From assembly GCA_019359125.1 (NCBI GenBank), contig JAHHHY010000015.1:33575-97574 (forward strand): DNA of 64,000 nt, in the 5' to 3' direction. Below are positions 15,074-24,090 of the stretch, piece after piece. How positions within the stretch are numbered: the stretch's first letter is position 1; each line of letters opens with the position of its first letter. A program made the translations under genes and the position numbers. The notes beneath the pieces are model-generated. The model was not told where the DNA came from and made no database searches. It saw only the letters and a list, made by a program, of their open reading frames with translations. The stretch is from Pleurocapsa minor GSE-CHR-MK 17-07R (GTDB lineage Bacteria > Chloroflexota > Anaerolineae > Aggregatilineales > Phototrophicaceae).

Positions 15074-17476
15074 ATGCCAACACACATTCGCAAGGCAGGG
15101 GTCATCGGCAGCGGGACCATGGGCGGCGGCATCGCGGCGCTGCTGGCGGGCGTCGGCGTCACGGTGACGCTGCTGGACATCGCTGCGCCGGGCACGCAGC
15201 CGGGCGACCCGCCCGCCAAACGGAGCGCCATCGCCATTGACGGGCTGAAGAAAGCGACGGCATCGCGCCCGGCGCAGTTTTTCAGCGCGGCCGACGCGGG
15301 CCTGATCCGGACCGGAAACATCGACGACGACCTGCATCTGCTGGCCGATGCCGACTGGATTATCGAGGTGGTGGTCGAGCGACTGGACGTGAAACGGTCG
15401 CTGATGGCGAAGCTGGCCGCGATCGTCTCGCCGACAGCTATCGTCAGCACCAACACCAGCGGCCTGCCCATCGCCGAGATTGCCGAAGGCCTGCCCGACG
15501 ACTTCACGCGCCGTTTTCTGGGCACGCACTTCTTCAATCCGCCGCGCTATCTCAAGCTGCTGGAGGTCATCCCCGGCCCAAACACTGACCCCGACATCGT
15601 GGCCTTCATCGAGCGTTATGGCGCGAATGTGCTGGGTAAAGGGGTGGTGCTGTGCAAGGACGAGCCGAATTTCATCGGTAACCGCTTCATGAGCATGATC
15701 GGTTCGCAGGCCTTCAACAGCGCGCTGACCGGCGGCTTCACCGTAGACGAAATCGACAGCATCACCGGCCCGCTGATCGGCCGCCCGAAGACGGCGACGT
15801 TTCGCCTGAACGACCTGGTCGGCATCGACATCGCCGTGCATGTGGGGCGCAACCTGTATCCCGCCATCCCGAATGACCCGGCGCGCGAGATTCTGGCGCA
15901 TCCCGACACCGTCGCCATTTTCGACTACCTGCTGGACAAAAAATGGCTGGGCAATAAGTCCGGCCAGGGCTTCTACAAGACGGTCAAGGGGCCAGGCGGC
16001 GAAAAAGAATTCTGGACGCTCAACCTGAAAACCTTCGAGTATGAGGCGCCGCAGAAAGTGCGCTTTGACAGCGTGGGCAAGCATCGCAAGGTCGAAGACA
16101 CCGGCGAGCGCATCCGCCTGCTCATCAGTGAGGACGACCGCGCCGGGCAATACCTGTGGCATCACCATGCCTTTTACCTGGCCTACGCCAGCCAGCGCGT
16201 GCCCGAAATTACCGAGAGCATCGTTAACATCGACAATGCGCAGAAGTGGGGCTTCGCGCATGAGATGGGGCCGTTTGAAATCTGGGATGCGCTGGGCGTG
16301 ACCGAGACCGTGCCCGCTTTTGATGCAGCAGGCTATCCGGTGGCTGACTGGGTGAAGACGATGCTGGCCGCTGGCCACACCAGCTTTTATCAGCGCGACG
16401 CGTCGGGCATGGCGACGGCCTATTACAGCCCGCAGGCTGGCGCATATGTGCCGCTGGCCCGCGACCCGCTGGCGATCAGCGCGCGTTCGCTGCGTGCCAG
16501 CACCGGCAAGCCGGTCAAACGCAACAGCGCGGCCAGCGTGTGGGATATGGGCGACGGTGCGGCCCTGCTGGAACTCCACAGCACCGCGCAGGCCATCGAT
16601 GCCGAGGTGATCGAGATGACCTGGGAGGCGCTGGCGCTGCTGGAGGCGCAGTTTGACGCGCTGGTCATTGGCAGCGATGCCGAGCGATTCTGCATCGGCG
16701 CGAACCTGTTCATGGTGGCAATGGCCGCGCAGAGCGGTCAGTTGTCCGACCTGGAAAAAGCCATCATCGCCAGCCAGCAGGTCATGGATGCGCTGCGCCA
16801 CGCCGTGAAGCCGGTCGTCATCGCGCCGCACAATATGGCGCTGGGCGGCGGCGCCGAGCTGGTCATGGCCGGGACGCGCGTGGTCGCGCACAGCGAGTTA
16901 TATATGGGCCTGGTGGAGGTCGGCGTGGGCGTGATTCCGGCCAGCGGCGGGTGCAAAGAGCTGCTGCGCCGCATCGTCAACCCGGTGATGGAGAGCCATC
17001 CCAATGCTGATGTGCTGCCCCACCTGCAAAAAGTCTTCGAGAATATCGCGCTGGCCAAAGTGAGCGAGAGCGCGAAGCAGGCCCGCGAGTTGGGCTTCCT
17101 GACGCCCGCCGACCGCATTGTCATGAACCGCGCCACGCTGTGGGGCGAGGCCAAACGCGAGGCGCTGCATCTGGCGCATGGCTATACGCCGCGCCGCGCC
17201 GGGCAGGTGTATGCGGCCGGGCGCGATGCCTATGCCGCGCTGCTGGTCGCGGTCGAGGGCTTCCGCGAGGGCGGCCAGGCCAGCGAGCATGATGCCCTGA
17301 TCGCGCGCAAGCTGGCGTATGTGCTGTCAGGCGGTGCGGTCAGCAGCCCTGGCTGGGTGGACGAACGTGTGATTCTGGACCTGGAGCGCGAGGCGTTTCT
17401 GTCGCTGCTGGGCGAGGCCAAAACCATCGAGCGCATCGCCCACATGCTGCAAACGAACAAGCCGCTGAGGAATTAG
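15074..17476 (+). CDS. 3-hydroxyacyl-CoA dehydrogenase / enoyl-CoA hydratase fusion (FadN-like)
   Basis: An 800-aa bifunctional beta-oxidation enzyme starting at 15074 after AGGAGG. Its N-terminal NAD domain has AGVIGSGTMGGGIA. HFFNPPRYLKLLEVI and DEPNFIGNRF complete the hydroxyacyl-CoA dehydrogenase part. The C-terminal third is a crotonase fold (RFCIGANLFM, MALGGGAELVMA, GLVEVGVGVIPASGG) with both hydratase Glu residues kept. The order dehydrogenase-then-hydratase and the length match Bacillus FadN rather than E. coli FadB. No thiolase gene is adjacent, so the last step must be encoded elsewhere. It closes the TetR operon. Confidence 0.9.
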   Translation: MPTHIRKAGVIGSGTMGGGIAALLAGVGVTVTLLDIAAPGTQPGDPPAKRSAIAIDGLKKATASRPAQFFSAADAGLIRTGNIDDDLHLLADADWIIEVVVERLDVKRSLMAKLAAIVSPTAIVSTNTSGLPIAEIAEGLPDDFTRRFLGTHFFNPPRYLKLLEVIPGPNTDPDIVAFIERYGANVLGKGVVLCKDEPNFIGNRFMSMIGSQAFNSALTGGFTVDEIDSITGPLIGRPKTATFRLNDLVGIDIAVHVGRNLYPAIPNDPAREILAHPDTVAIFDYLLDKKWLGNKSGQGFYKTVKGPGGEKEFWTLNLKTFEYEAPQKVRFDSVGKHRKVEDTGERIRLLISEDDRAGQYLWHHHAFYLAYASQRVPEITESIVNIDNAQKWGFAHEMGPFEIWDALGVTETVPAFDAAGYPVADWVKTMLAAGHTSFYQRDASGMATAYYSPQAGAYVPLARDPLAISARSLRASTGKPVKRNSAASVWDMGDGAALLELHSTAQAIDAEVIEMTWEALALLEAQFDALVIGSDAERFCIGANLFMVAMAAQSGQLSDLEKAIIASQQVMDALRHAVKPVVIAPHNMALGGGAELVMAGTRVVAHSELYMGLVEVGVGVIPASGGCKELLRRIVNPVMESHPNADVLPHLQKVFENIALAKVSESAKQARELGFLTPADRIVMNRATLWGEAKREALHLAHGYTPRRAGQVYAAGRDAYAALLVAVEGFREGGQASEHDALIARKLAYVLSGGAVSSPGWVDERVILDLEREAFLSLLGEAKTIERIAHMLQTNKPLRN

Positions 17477-17486
17477 AGGAAAAGTA

Positions 17487-17544
17487 CTGAGTGCTGAGCA
17501 ATGAGTACTGAGTAAAAAGCATCGACTCATTGCTCAGCACTCAG
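17487..17544. repeat. Heptamer GAGTnnT hairpin, copy 2
   Basis: A perfect 20-bp inverted repeat: CTGAGTGCTGAGCAATGAGT (17487-17506) and its reverse complement at 17525-17544, with an 18-base loop. The arms are made of 7-base units. It lies 10 bases after the FadN-like stop, so it may also serve as a transcription stop. Confidence 0.8.
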
Positions 17545-17691
17545 GGCGAACAATGCGACCCTGGCGCACAACGCACAGTCAGCGTGCCCGATTTCGTATC
17601 CTTAAATGTCCACTTACCTGCGGCTCACATGTCGGGCGTATACTGACTTGTGCATTTTGGCGCAAACCAATCACCGAAAGCCTGACCGCAC

Positions 17692-20274
17692 ATGCAGATT
17701 CCCGTCATCCCCCGCCTGTCTGCCCGCTATATCTCGCGCAGCATGCTGCAAAGCGTGCTGTTTATCGTCGGTGTGATGATCGGCGTCGCGGTCGTGGTCG
17801 CCATCGACCTGGCCAATACCTCCGCCAGCCGCGCCTTTGAGCTGAGCACGCAGACCATCAGCGGCCGCGCCACCCACCAGATCGTGCCTGCCAACAACGC
17901 CCTGCCCAGCGATATTTACCGCCGCTTGCGCGTAGAGCTGGGGCTGAACGAACTGGCGCCCGTCATCGAGGACCTGGTGCGTTCACCCGAACTGGGCGAC
18001 CGGCCGATGCGCCTGCTGGGCGTCGATCCGTTTGCCGAGCCGCCCTTCCGCGACTATCTGACCACCGTGCAGGTGGATGGGGAAGACCAGAACGCGTTTC
18101 AGGCGCTGACCGAATTTATCGCGCGGCCGTTTACCGCCCTCATCAGCGCGGGCACGGCCGAACGCTATGGCATCCAGCCGGGCGATATCGTGACCGTGCA
18201 GCCGGGCGGTCAGCCGCGCGAAATCACCATCGCGGGCATTCTGGTCGCCGACGACGCGGCCAGCCAGTCCGCGCTGGATGACCTGATCCTGACCGATATT
18301 TCGACCGCGCAGGATATCGCCGGGCGGGCGGGTTTCATCAGCCGCGTCGACCTGATCCTGCCGGATGGCTATCCGCTGGAAAATATCATCGCCCTGCTGC
18401 CGGAAGGCGCGGTGTTGACCACGCCCGCGGCGCGCTCCAGCGTCATCAGCCAGATGACCGACGCCTTCGAGCTGAATTTGCAGGCGCTCAGCCTGCTGGC
18501 GCTGGTCGTCGGCGTCTTCCTGATTTACAACACGGTCACCTTCAGCGTGATTCGCCGCCGCGCCGTGCTGGGCATCCTGCGCGCGCTGGGCGCCACCCAG
18601 GGCCAGATTTTCCGCCTGATTATCGGCGAGGCGCTGGTGCTGGGCGCGATCGGCACGGTGATCGGGCTGGGGCTGGGTATCATCTTCGGGCGCCTGTCGG
18701 TCGGCCTGATCGCGCAGACCATCAGCGATTTGTATTTCATGGTCAATGTGCAGGGCGTCACGCTCGACCCGTTCACGCTGGTAAAGGCGGCCGGGATTGG
18801 GCTGGCGGCCAGCGTCGCGGCGGCCTTCATCCCGTCGCTGGATGCCACGCGCACCCCGCCCGCCGGGTCGATGAAGCGCTCGCTGCTGGAAGAACAGGCG
18901 CTGCGCCTGCTGCCCTATGTGACGATTTTTGCGGCGGTCTTGTGCGTCCTCGGCGTGCTGCTGCTCCAGATTCCCACCGACAGCCTGTTCATCAGCTTCG
19001 GCGGACTGTTCTGTGTGGTGGTGGGCGGGGCGCTGTTCACGCCGGCCGCGCTGGTGCTGTTCATGCGCTGGAGCGTGAATCCGCTCGGTCGCGTGTTTGG
19101 CGTGCTGGGCAAGATGGCCCCGCGCGCGGTGTCGCGTTCGCTCAGCCGCACCTCGGTCGCGGTGGCCGCGCTGACGGTCGCGGTGAGCGTGATCGTCGGC
19201 GTCAGCGTGATGATCGCGTCGTTTCGCGGCACGGTGACTGACTGGCTGAATACCACGTTGGGCGCGGATATCTATATTTCGCCGCCGCAGCTCACGGCCG
19301 TGCGTGCTGAGGGCGATGTCGATCGCGGGCTGGCCGACCGACTGGCGGCGCTGCCCGGCGTGGCAAACGTGGTCATCGGCCGCAACATCACCGCGCCCGC
19401 GCCTGCGTATCCGATGCTGCCGCCCGTCAATATGATCGTCGCCAACGGTGAGGTCACCAACGGCCAGCGCCAGTTCGTGTGGCTGGCTGACGGCATCAGC
19501 GAGGCCAATTACTGGGATGTGCTGCCCACCGGCGACTATGTCATGGTCAGTGAGCCGTTCGCCTTCCGGCGCGATATCACGCCAGAGTCGAATACGCTGA
19601 CGCTGCTCACCGACAGCGGCGAACGCACGTTTGAGGTGAAGGGCGTATTCTACGACTACACCAGCGACCAGGGCACCGTCTTCATGGCCGAGAACGTGTA
19701 CCGGTCGTATTTCGACGACCCGTATATCTCGACGCTGGCGGTCTTCCTGACCGACGACGCCGATTTCGCGACGGCGCTGGATGCCGTGCGCGGCGAGCTG
19801 ATCGGCACCGACCTGACCGCGCAAAGCAACCGCAGCCTGCGCGATGGCGCCATTGAAGTGTTCGAGCGCACCTTCTCGATCACACAGGCGCTGCGCCTGC
19901 TGGCCGTCGTGGTGGCCTTCATCGGCATCCTGAGCGCGTTGATGTCGCTGCAAATCGAGCAGACGCGCCAGTATGGCACGATGCGCGCCGTGGGCATGAC
20001 GCGCCGCCAGTTGTGGAATTTCACGCTGCTGCAAACTGGCCTGATGGGCTTCACGGCGGGCGCGCTGGCGCTCCCCATTGGTGCCGCTCTGGCCTACGTG
20101 CTGATCTACGTCATCAATGTGCGCTCGTTTGGCTGGACGATGCAGATTTCGCTGGCGCCAGAGGAATTCCTGATCGCGTTTGTCGTCGCGCTGGCGGCGG
20201 CCCTGCTGGCAGGCTTGTATCCGGCGCGGCGCATCGCCCGGCTGGCCACGGCCACCGCGCTCAAGACAGAATGA
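17692..20274 (+). CDS. ABC transporter permease, FtsX/MacB type
   Basis: An 860-aa membrane protein with a first membrane segment at about 18-40 and a large extracytoplasmic domain. Two FtsX-type permease cores follow: one around residues 262-385 with NTVTFSVIRRRAVLGILRALGATQGQI, the other at the C-terminus with EQTRQYGTMRAVGMTRRQLW. More helices occur near 400-455 and 495-520. This is the layout of lipid, peptide or macrolide exporters that work by mechanotransmission. No ATPase gene is next to it, so the cognate NBD must be elsewhere. The FadN operon is upstream, and a strong hairpin lies downstream. Confidence 0.85.
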   Translation: MQIPVIPRLSARYISRSMLQSVLFIVGVMIGVAVVVAIDLANTSASRAFELSTQTISGRATHQIVPANNALPSDIYRRLRVELGLNELAPVIEDLVRSPELGDRPMRLLGVDPFAEPPFRDYLTTVQVDGEDQNAFQALTEFIARPFTALISAGTAERYGIQPGDIVTVQPGGQPREITIAGILVADDAASQSALDDLILTDISTAQDIAGRAGFISRVDLILPDGYPLENIIALLPEGAVLTTPAARSSVISQMTDAFELNLQALSLLALVVGVFLIYNTVTFSVIRRRAVLGILRALGATQGQIFRLIIGEALVLGAIGTVIGLGLGIIFGRLSVGLIAQTISDLYFMVNVQGVTLDPFTLVKAAGIGLAASVAAAFIPSLDATRTPPAGSMKRSLLEEQALRLLPYVTIFAAVLCVLGVLLLQIPTDSLFISFGGLFCVVVGGALFTPAALVLFMRWSVNPLGRVFGVLGKMAPRAVSRSLSRTSVAVAALTVAVSVIVGVSVMIASFRGTVTDWLNTTLGADIYISPPQLTAVRAEGDVDRGLADRLAALPGVANVVIGRNITAPAPAYPMLPPVNMIVANGEVTNGQRQFVWLADGISEANYWDVLPTGDYVMVSEPFAFRRDITPESNTLTLLTDSGERTFEVKGVFYDYTSDQGTVFMAENVYRSYFDDPYISTLAVFLTDDADFATALDAVRGELIGTDLTAQSNRSLRDGAIEVFERTFSITQALRLLAVVVAFIGILSALMSLQIEQTRQYGTMRAVGMTRRQLWNFTLLQTGLMGFTAGALALPIGAALAYVLIYVINVRSFGWTMQISLAPEEFLIAFVVALAAALLAGLYPARRIARLATATALKTE

Positions 20275-20353
20275 AGCACAGACAAGCGTTGACTGCGGAT
20301 TTCTGAAACCGGATAGCGGCGCATCCAAAACGCCCCTCACGATTTTGTATCGC

Positions 20354-20404
20354 ACCCATGCAGGCGCGGAGACTTTCAGCAGGAAGCTCCGCGCCTGCAT
20401 GGGT
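20354..20404 (+). terminator. Strong 18-bp stem-loop after the FtsX permease
   Basis: ACCCATGCAGGCGCGGAG (20354-20371) pairs perfectly with 20387-20404 across a 15-base loop. There is no clear T run on either side, so it may be a terminator of the non-U-tail type or an insulating hairpin ahead of the MerR promoter. Confidence 0.55.
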
Positions 20405-20428
20405 TTCCTGCTGCCCACCAACAACTGC

Positions 20429-20459
20429 TTGACATAAAGTGCACTTTAGGTTGTACAGT
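20429..20459 (+). promoter_or_regulatory. MerR-type promoter with 19-bp spacer and operator
   Basis: TTGACA (20429-20434) and TACAGT (20454-20459) are separated by 19 bp, the over-long spacer diagnostic of MerR-activated promoters. The spacer contains the perfect palindrome TAAAGTGCACTTTA (20435-20448). The MerR gene starts at 20487, so the regulator controls its own operon. Confidence 0.8.
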
Positions 20460-20486
20460 GTGGTCGTTCAGACAACAGGGCACGCC

Positions 20487-20879
20487 ATGAAGACCTACAC
20501 CAGCCGCGAAGTCTCGGCCATCACCGGCCTCAGCATTCCCACCCTGCGCTATTACGAGAGCATCGGCCTGCTGGACAGCGTGCAGCGCGCCGACAACAGC
20601 CATCGCCGCTATTCCGATGACGACCTGCGCCGGATTGAGTTTCTCAAGCGCGTGCGCGCCACGGGCATGTCCATCAGCGAAATGGGGCGCTATGTCGACC
20701 TGTTTCGGGCCGGCGACGAAACCCTGGCGCAGCGGCTGGATGTGCTGCTGGCGCATCGACAGCGCGTGCAGGCGCAGATGGACGCGCTGGCCGATACGCT
20801 CGACTTTCTGGACGCAAAAATTGCGCGCTACCACGACTTGCAGGCGCAGCAGGCCGCCATGCCAGAGGCCGCCTCGTGA
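20487..20879 (+). CDS. MerR-family transcriptional regulator
   Basis: A 130-aa regulator with an N-terminal winged HTH (MKTYTSREVSAITGLSIPTL, then RYYESIGLL and the RRYSDDDLRRIEFLKRVRATGMS wing) and a dimerisation coiled coil at about 80-125. There is no C-terminal effector domain or metal-binding Cys cluster, so it is a short, probably organic-stress-sensing MerR. The start at 20487 gives the normal N-terminus. The promoter just upstream has the 19-bp spacer and dyad expected for autoregulation. The next gene is a dehydrogenase 63 bases downstream, which is likely its target. Confidence 0.9.
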   Translation: MKTYTSREVSAITGLSIPTLRYYESIGLLDSVQRADNSHRRYSDDDLRRIEFLKRVRATGMSISEMGRYVDLFRAGDETLAQRLDVLLAHRQRVQAQMDALADTLDFLDAKIARYHDLQAQQAAMPEAAS

Positions 20880-20942
20880 CAGCGGGCGGGCGGGGAATCA
20901 CACTATCGTACGCCGGACGGGGTTGAATTCAGGAGAACAGAC

Positions 20943-21815
20943 ATGAATGTGGCATTTATCGGGCTGGGCATTATGGGCAGCCGCATGGCGGCCAATCTGC
21001 TGGCGGGCGGCTTTGCCCTGACGGTGCACAATCGCACACGTGACAAAGCTGACGCGCTGATCGCGCATGGTGCGCGCTGGGCGGATACCCCGCGCGAGGC
21101 TGTGCAGGGCGCAGATGTGGTCATCACCATGCTGGCGCATCCGGAAGCCGTCGAGAGCGCGGCGCTGGGCGAAACCGGCTTTCTGGGCGCGATGGCCTCC
21201 GGCGCGATCTGGATGGATTGCAGCACGGTGCAGCCGGCGTTCTCACGGCGCATGGCCGCGGAAGCCCAACGCCACGGCGTAAAATTCCTGGACGCGCCGG
21301 TGGCCGGCACGAAGCAGCCCGCGCAGACTGGTCAGCTTGTCTTCTGGGTGGGTGGTGATGCGGAGACGGTGCAGGCGTGCGGGCCGCTGTTTGAGAAGAT
21401 GGGCAAACAGGTCAATCATGTGGGCGAGGCAGGCATGGGCATCGCCTTCAAGATGGTCATCAATCACCTGCTGGCGACCTCGCTGCTGGCGTTTGCTGAA
21501 GGGCTTGTTTTGGGCGAATCACTCGGCATCGGGCGCGATGTGCTGCTCGATGCGCTGATCGGCAGCGCAGTGGCCCCGGCGTATCTGGCGGGCAAGCGCG
21601 GCAAGATTGAATCCGGCGAGTATGAGGCTGATTTTCCGCTGCGCTGGATGCAGAAGGACCTGCAAATGGTGGCCGAGGCCGCCTATCAGACGGGCGCTGC
21701 CATGCCGCTGGCGAACAGCGCCAAGGAAGCGTATCAGCTGGCCGTGCGGGCGGGCTATGGAGATGATGATATGTCCGCGATATACGCGTTCATCAAAGGC
21801 AACGACGACGTCTGA
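20943..21815 (+). CDS. NAD(P)-dependent beta-hydroxyacid dehydrogenase (HIBADH/GLYR family)
   Basis: A 290-aa dehydrogenase with the N-terminal motif VAFIGLGIMGSRMAANL, the substrate loop DCSTVQP and FLDAPVAGTKQPAQTGQLVF near residue 115. The catalytic Lys lies in the family helix GIAFKMVINHLL. NRT after beta-2 suggests NADP(H). Members reduce glyoxylate, succinic semialdehyde or tartronate semialdehyde, or oxidise 3-hydroxyisobutyrate; this one cannot be assigned further. An AGGAG site precedes the ATG. It is co-directional with the MerR gene and probably under the same promoter, suggesting aldehyde detoxification. Confidence 0.88.
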   Translation: MNVAFIGLGIMGSRMAANLLAGGFALTVHNRTRDKADALIAHGARWADTPREAVQGADVVITMLAHPEAVESAALGETGFLGAMASGAIWMDCSTVQPAFSRRMAAEAQRHGVKFLDAPVAGTKQPAQTGQLVFWVGGDAETVQACGPLFEKMGKQVNHVGEAGMGIAFKMVINHLLATSLLAFAEGLVLGESLGIGRDVLLDALIGSAVAPAYLAGKRGKIESGEYEADFPLRWMQKDLQMVAEAAYQTGAAMPLANSAKEAYQLAVRAGYGDDDMSAIYAFIKGNDDV

Positions 21816-21900
21816 GGCATGCAGAGCAGGCAAGAAAACAGGGGATGGGAGCGTCCGCAAAGACATCTCATCCCCTGTCGTTTATGCCTTGAGTGCCGGG

Positions 21901-22410
21901 TTATTCCAGATGCGCGCGCAGGAACCACGCCATCTTTTCGTGACTCTCCAGCAGCCCGGTCAGGAAGTCAGCCGTGCCGGCGTCGCCCGCTTCGGTCGTC
22001 TTGTCGATGCCCTGGCGCAGCGCCTGAATGACGGTTTCGTGGTCGGTCAGCAGCTCGCGCACCATGCCTTCAGCGTCAGGGTTGACGCCGGGGGCTTCCT
22101 TCAGGGCGCTGTGCTGGGCCATCTCGCTGGTGGTGCCGATGGAGATGCCGCCCAGCATGCGCACACGCTCTGCCGTCTCGTCCATCGCTTCTTCCAGGAT
22201 GGTGTACTGTTCCTCAAACAGCTCGTGGAGCTGCTTGAAGTGCATACCCGTCACGTTCCAGTGGAACTTGCGGCTTTTGGTGTACAGGACGAACGTGTTC
22301 GCCAGCGTGGCGGTGAGAATTTCAATCGACGACTTGCGTGCCTTGTCGCCCAGGCCAATATTCAGCAGCTTGTCCGCTGTCTTGGTGCTGTTCTTGCCAT
22401 TGGTGGCCAT
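21901..22410 (-). CDS. dps: Dps-family ferritin-like DNA-protection protein
   Basis: The 169-aa miniferritin forms dodecamers that oxidise and store iron and shield DNA. The ferroxidase signature is clear: KFHWNVTGMHFKQLHELFEEQYTILEEAMDETAERVR (in part), with the inter-subunit His and Asp/Glu ligands, and TADFLTGLLESHEKMAWFLRAHLE at the end. I start at 22410 (MATNGKNSTKT), with AAAGGGA eight bases before it. An ATG at 22428 with AGGGA is a fair alternative. The Lys/Thr-rich N-terminal tail could bind DNA. It is a single gene, convergent with the dehydrogenase. Confidence 0.88.
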   Translation of the reverse strand: MATNGKNSTKTADKLLNIGLGDKARKSSIEILTATLANTFVLYTKSRKFHWNVTGMHFKQLHELFEEQYTILEEAMDETAERVRMLGGISIGTTSEMAQHSALKEAPGVNPDAEGMVRELLTDHETVIQALRQGIDKTTEAGDAGTADFLTGLLESHEKMAWFLRAHLE

Positions 22411-22546
22411 GGTCATTTCCCTTTGCATGTGTTCCCTTCCCATAAGACGTATTGTAATGACCTGAGTATACGCCGCGGGAGAACACTCATGCAGGTCTAA
22501 GCGGGTGACAGGCACATGGGTCGAATGGGGGATGGGCCGCGGGTGA

Positions 22547-23086
22547 TTACAGCTTCTCGACGGATAACACCTGTTTGCTGCCGGCTGTGCGGTACACCCG
22601 ATAACGGCTGTGCTCGCTGAAGGCATTAAAGACCGGCTTGGCGGCACGGATCTCGCTGCCCCCCACCTGCACGATATAGGCTGACGTACGCGTGCGCGGG
22701 TTCATGCGCAGGATGCGTTTGGCCTCACCTTCCTGCACCAGCAGCGGCGACGCGGCCGTATCCGCCCGATGGCGCATGACGATCTGCGCGGTGACGCCCA
22801 CCAGCCCGGCATTGAAGATGGTGAGCGCGATGCCCACCAGCAGCAGCACCGCGTTCGAGTGCTGTGACCCGAAGAAAATCAGCGTGGTGGCCGCGAGGAT
22901 GATGAAGAAGACCAGTGCGCCATTGATCGCGACGGCGCGGCGAAACTGCGTCGTCAGCCGGTTGCGCTGGGCGTCGCTGAGCGTGCCGGCGCGGTTGGCG
23001 GACAGGTCTGCCAGGCTGAAGCGCAGCAGCTCCGCAAGGGTGGCCGATGCAACCTCGGGGGTGGGCTGGTCCTGCGTGATGGTCAT
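22547..23086 (-). CDS. Hypothetical membrane protein with two helices
   Basis: A 179-aa protein with a soluble N-terminal segment (LLRFSLADLSANRAGTLSDAQ) and a hairpin of two transmembrane helices at about 53-72 and 78-100. A C-terminal cytoplasmic-looking beta-rich domain (GEAKRILRMNPRTRTSAYIV...FSEHSRYRVYRT) follows. The arrangement resembles small Chloroflexota membrane proteins of unknown function. The upstream lipoprotein gene on the same strand ends 33 bases before it, so the two may be co-transcribed. No catalytic motif is visible. Confidence 0.65.
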   Translation of the reverse strand: MTITQDQPTPEVASATLAELLRFSLADLSANRAGTLSDAQRNRLTTQFRRAVAINGALVFFIILAATTLIFFGSQHSNAVLLLVGIALTIFNAGLVGVTAQIVMRHRADTAASPLLVQEGEAKRILRMNPRTRTSAYIVQVGGSEIRAAKPVFNAFSEHSRYRVYRTAGSKQVLSVEKL

Positions 23087-23119
23087 ATCATGTGTCCTTG
23101 AACGTGTGGTCTGATGATG

Positions 23120-23932
23120 CTAGCTGGCAGGGGCAGGCGGCGCGTCGCGGGTGACGCCGGGCACGGCCAGCCCGACCGAATAGCCGCGCTCACCCTCGCC
23201 GAACACGATGCTGTAGGGCAGCGTGCGGATATTCTGCCACAGGGTGGCCACCGCCGCACCGGTCACCCATGCCGGCTGACTGCCACCTGCCAGCGCCGCC
23301 AGGCTGACGCCGCCGTGATCTTCCGGACGCCAGAAGATGAAGGGCGCATCCGGGCGCAGCTCGGTTTCAGTCACGGTGACCCACGCTTCAGACGGGTCAA
23401 AACGGATCGGCGCGCCGCTGATGAGCTTGCAGGCCGACAGCACGCGGCCAAACCAGCCGCTGTCCCATGAGCCGTAGTTGTCGGCCACATGCGTGCGGTT
23501 GCCGATATTCATCACCACCTGCTCGACCACCGGCGCCGATTCCCCGGCTGGCGGGGCAGTCGCGCGCGCATCCAGCGTGTAAAAGCCTTCATTCAGCGCG
23601 ACATAATTGACGAACTGCTCGATGCGGGCCGTGTCGACAAAGTCAAACAGGATTTCGGTGTTGAACGGGCCCAGCTCGTTCACCCACACGACGCGCCCGT
23701 CGCCATACACGGTGCACGGCGGAATCTCGCTGAACTGCGCGTGCGCGGGCAGGTCACCGCCCAGGATGTCGGCGCGGAAGAGAATCGCGCCGGGGCTGGT
23801 GTCCCACAATTGATCGGCGGGCAGCGCGGTCGGCGTAAGCTCGGTCACGCCGCAGGCAGACAGCACGCAGAGGGCGGCGGCGCAGGCGGCAGTCGTCAGG
23901 TGACGCAGGGTGCGGGATGCCCGTCCGGGCAT
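23120..23932 (-). CDS. Predicted lipoprotein of unknown function
   Basis: The 270-aa product begins with a lipoprotein signal: basic n-region (MPGRASRTLRHL), hydrophobic core, lipobox LSAC with the lipidated Cys at about residue 27. The mature part is beta-rich (GDGRVVWVNELG, EQVVMNIGNRTHVADNYGSW) with FIFWRPEDHGG near the end. I recognise no domain. I chose 23932 because the signal n-region starts there; the frame continues 16 codons further up without improving it. It probably sits on the outside of the cell membrane. Confidence 0.65.
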   Translation of the reverse strand: MPGRASRTLRHLTTAACAAALCVLSACGVTELTPTALPADQLWDTSPGAILFRADILGGDLPAHAQFSEIPPCTVYGDGRVVWVNELGPFNTEILFDFVDTARIEQFVNYVALNEGFYTLDARATAPPAGESAPVVEQVVMNIGNRTHVADNYGSWDSGWFGRVLSACKLISGAPIRFDPSEAWVTVTETELRPDAPFIFWRPEDHGGVSLAALAGGSQPAWVTGAAVATLWQNIRTLPYSIVFGEGERGYSVGLAVPGVTRDAPPAPAS

Positions 23933-24090
23933 AAGGCGATCCTCTTGTGAATTCTGGCATTCTTTCATGCATTGTAACACGCACTCTGTCCAGTCGGGCA
24001 GGCGTCTGGTTGTAAAGGGATTGTCAAGGGGTGAGCCTGGCGCGGGGCTGTGCTATGCTTAGGCGACTTGCCGCACGAGAAGGGGGCCGT

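Noticed and set aside
17983..20424. An 813-codon minus-strand frame opposite the FtsX permease
   Set aside because: Same reason: Arg/Gln/His-rich translation, no motif, while the plus strand encodes a coherent membrane protein.
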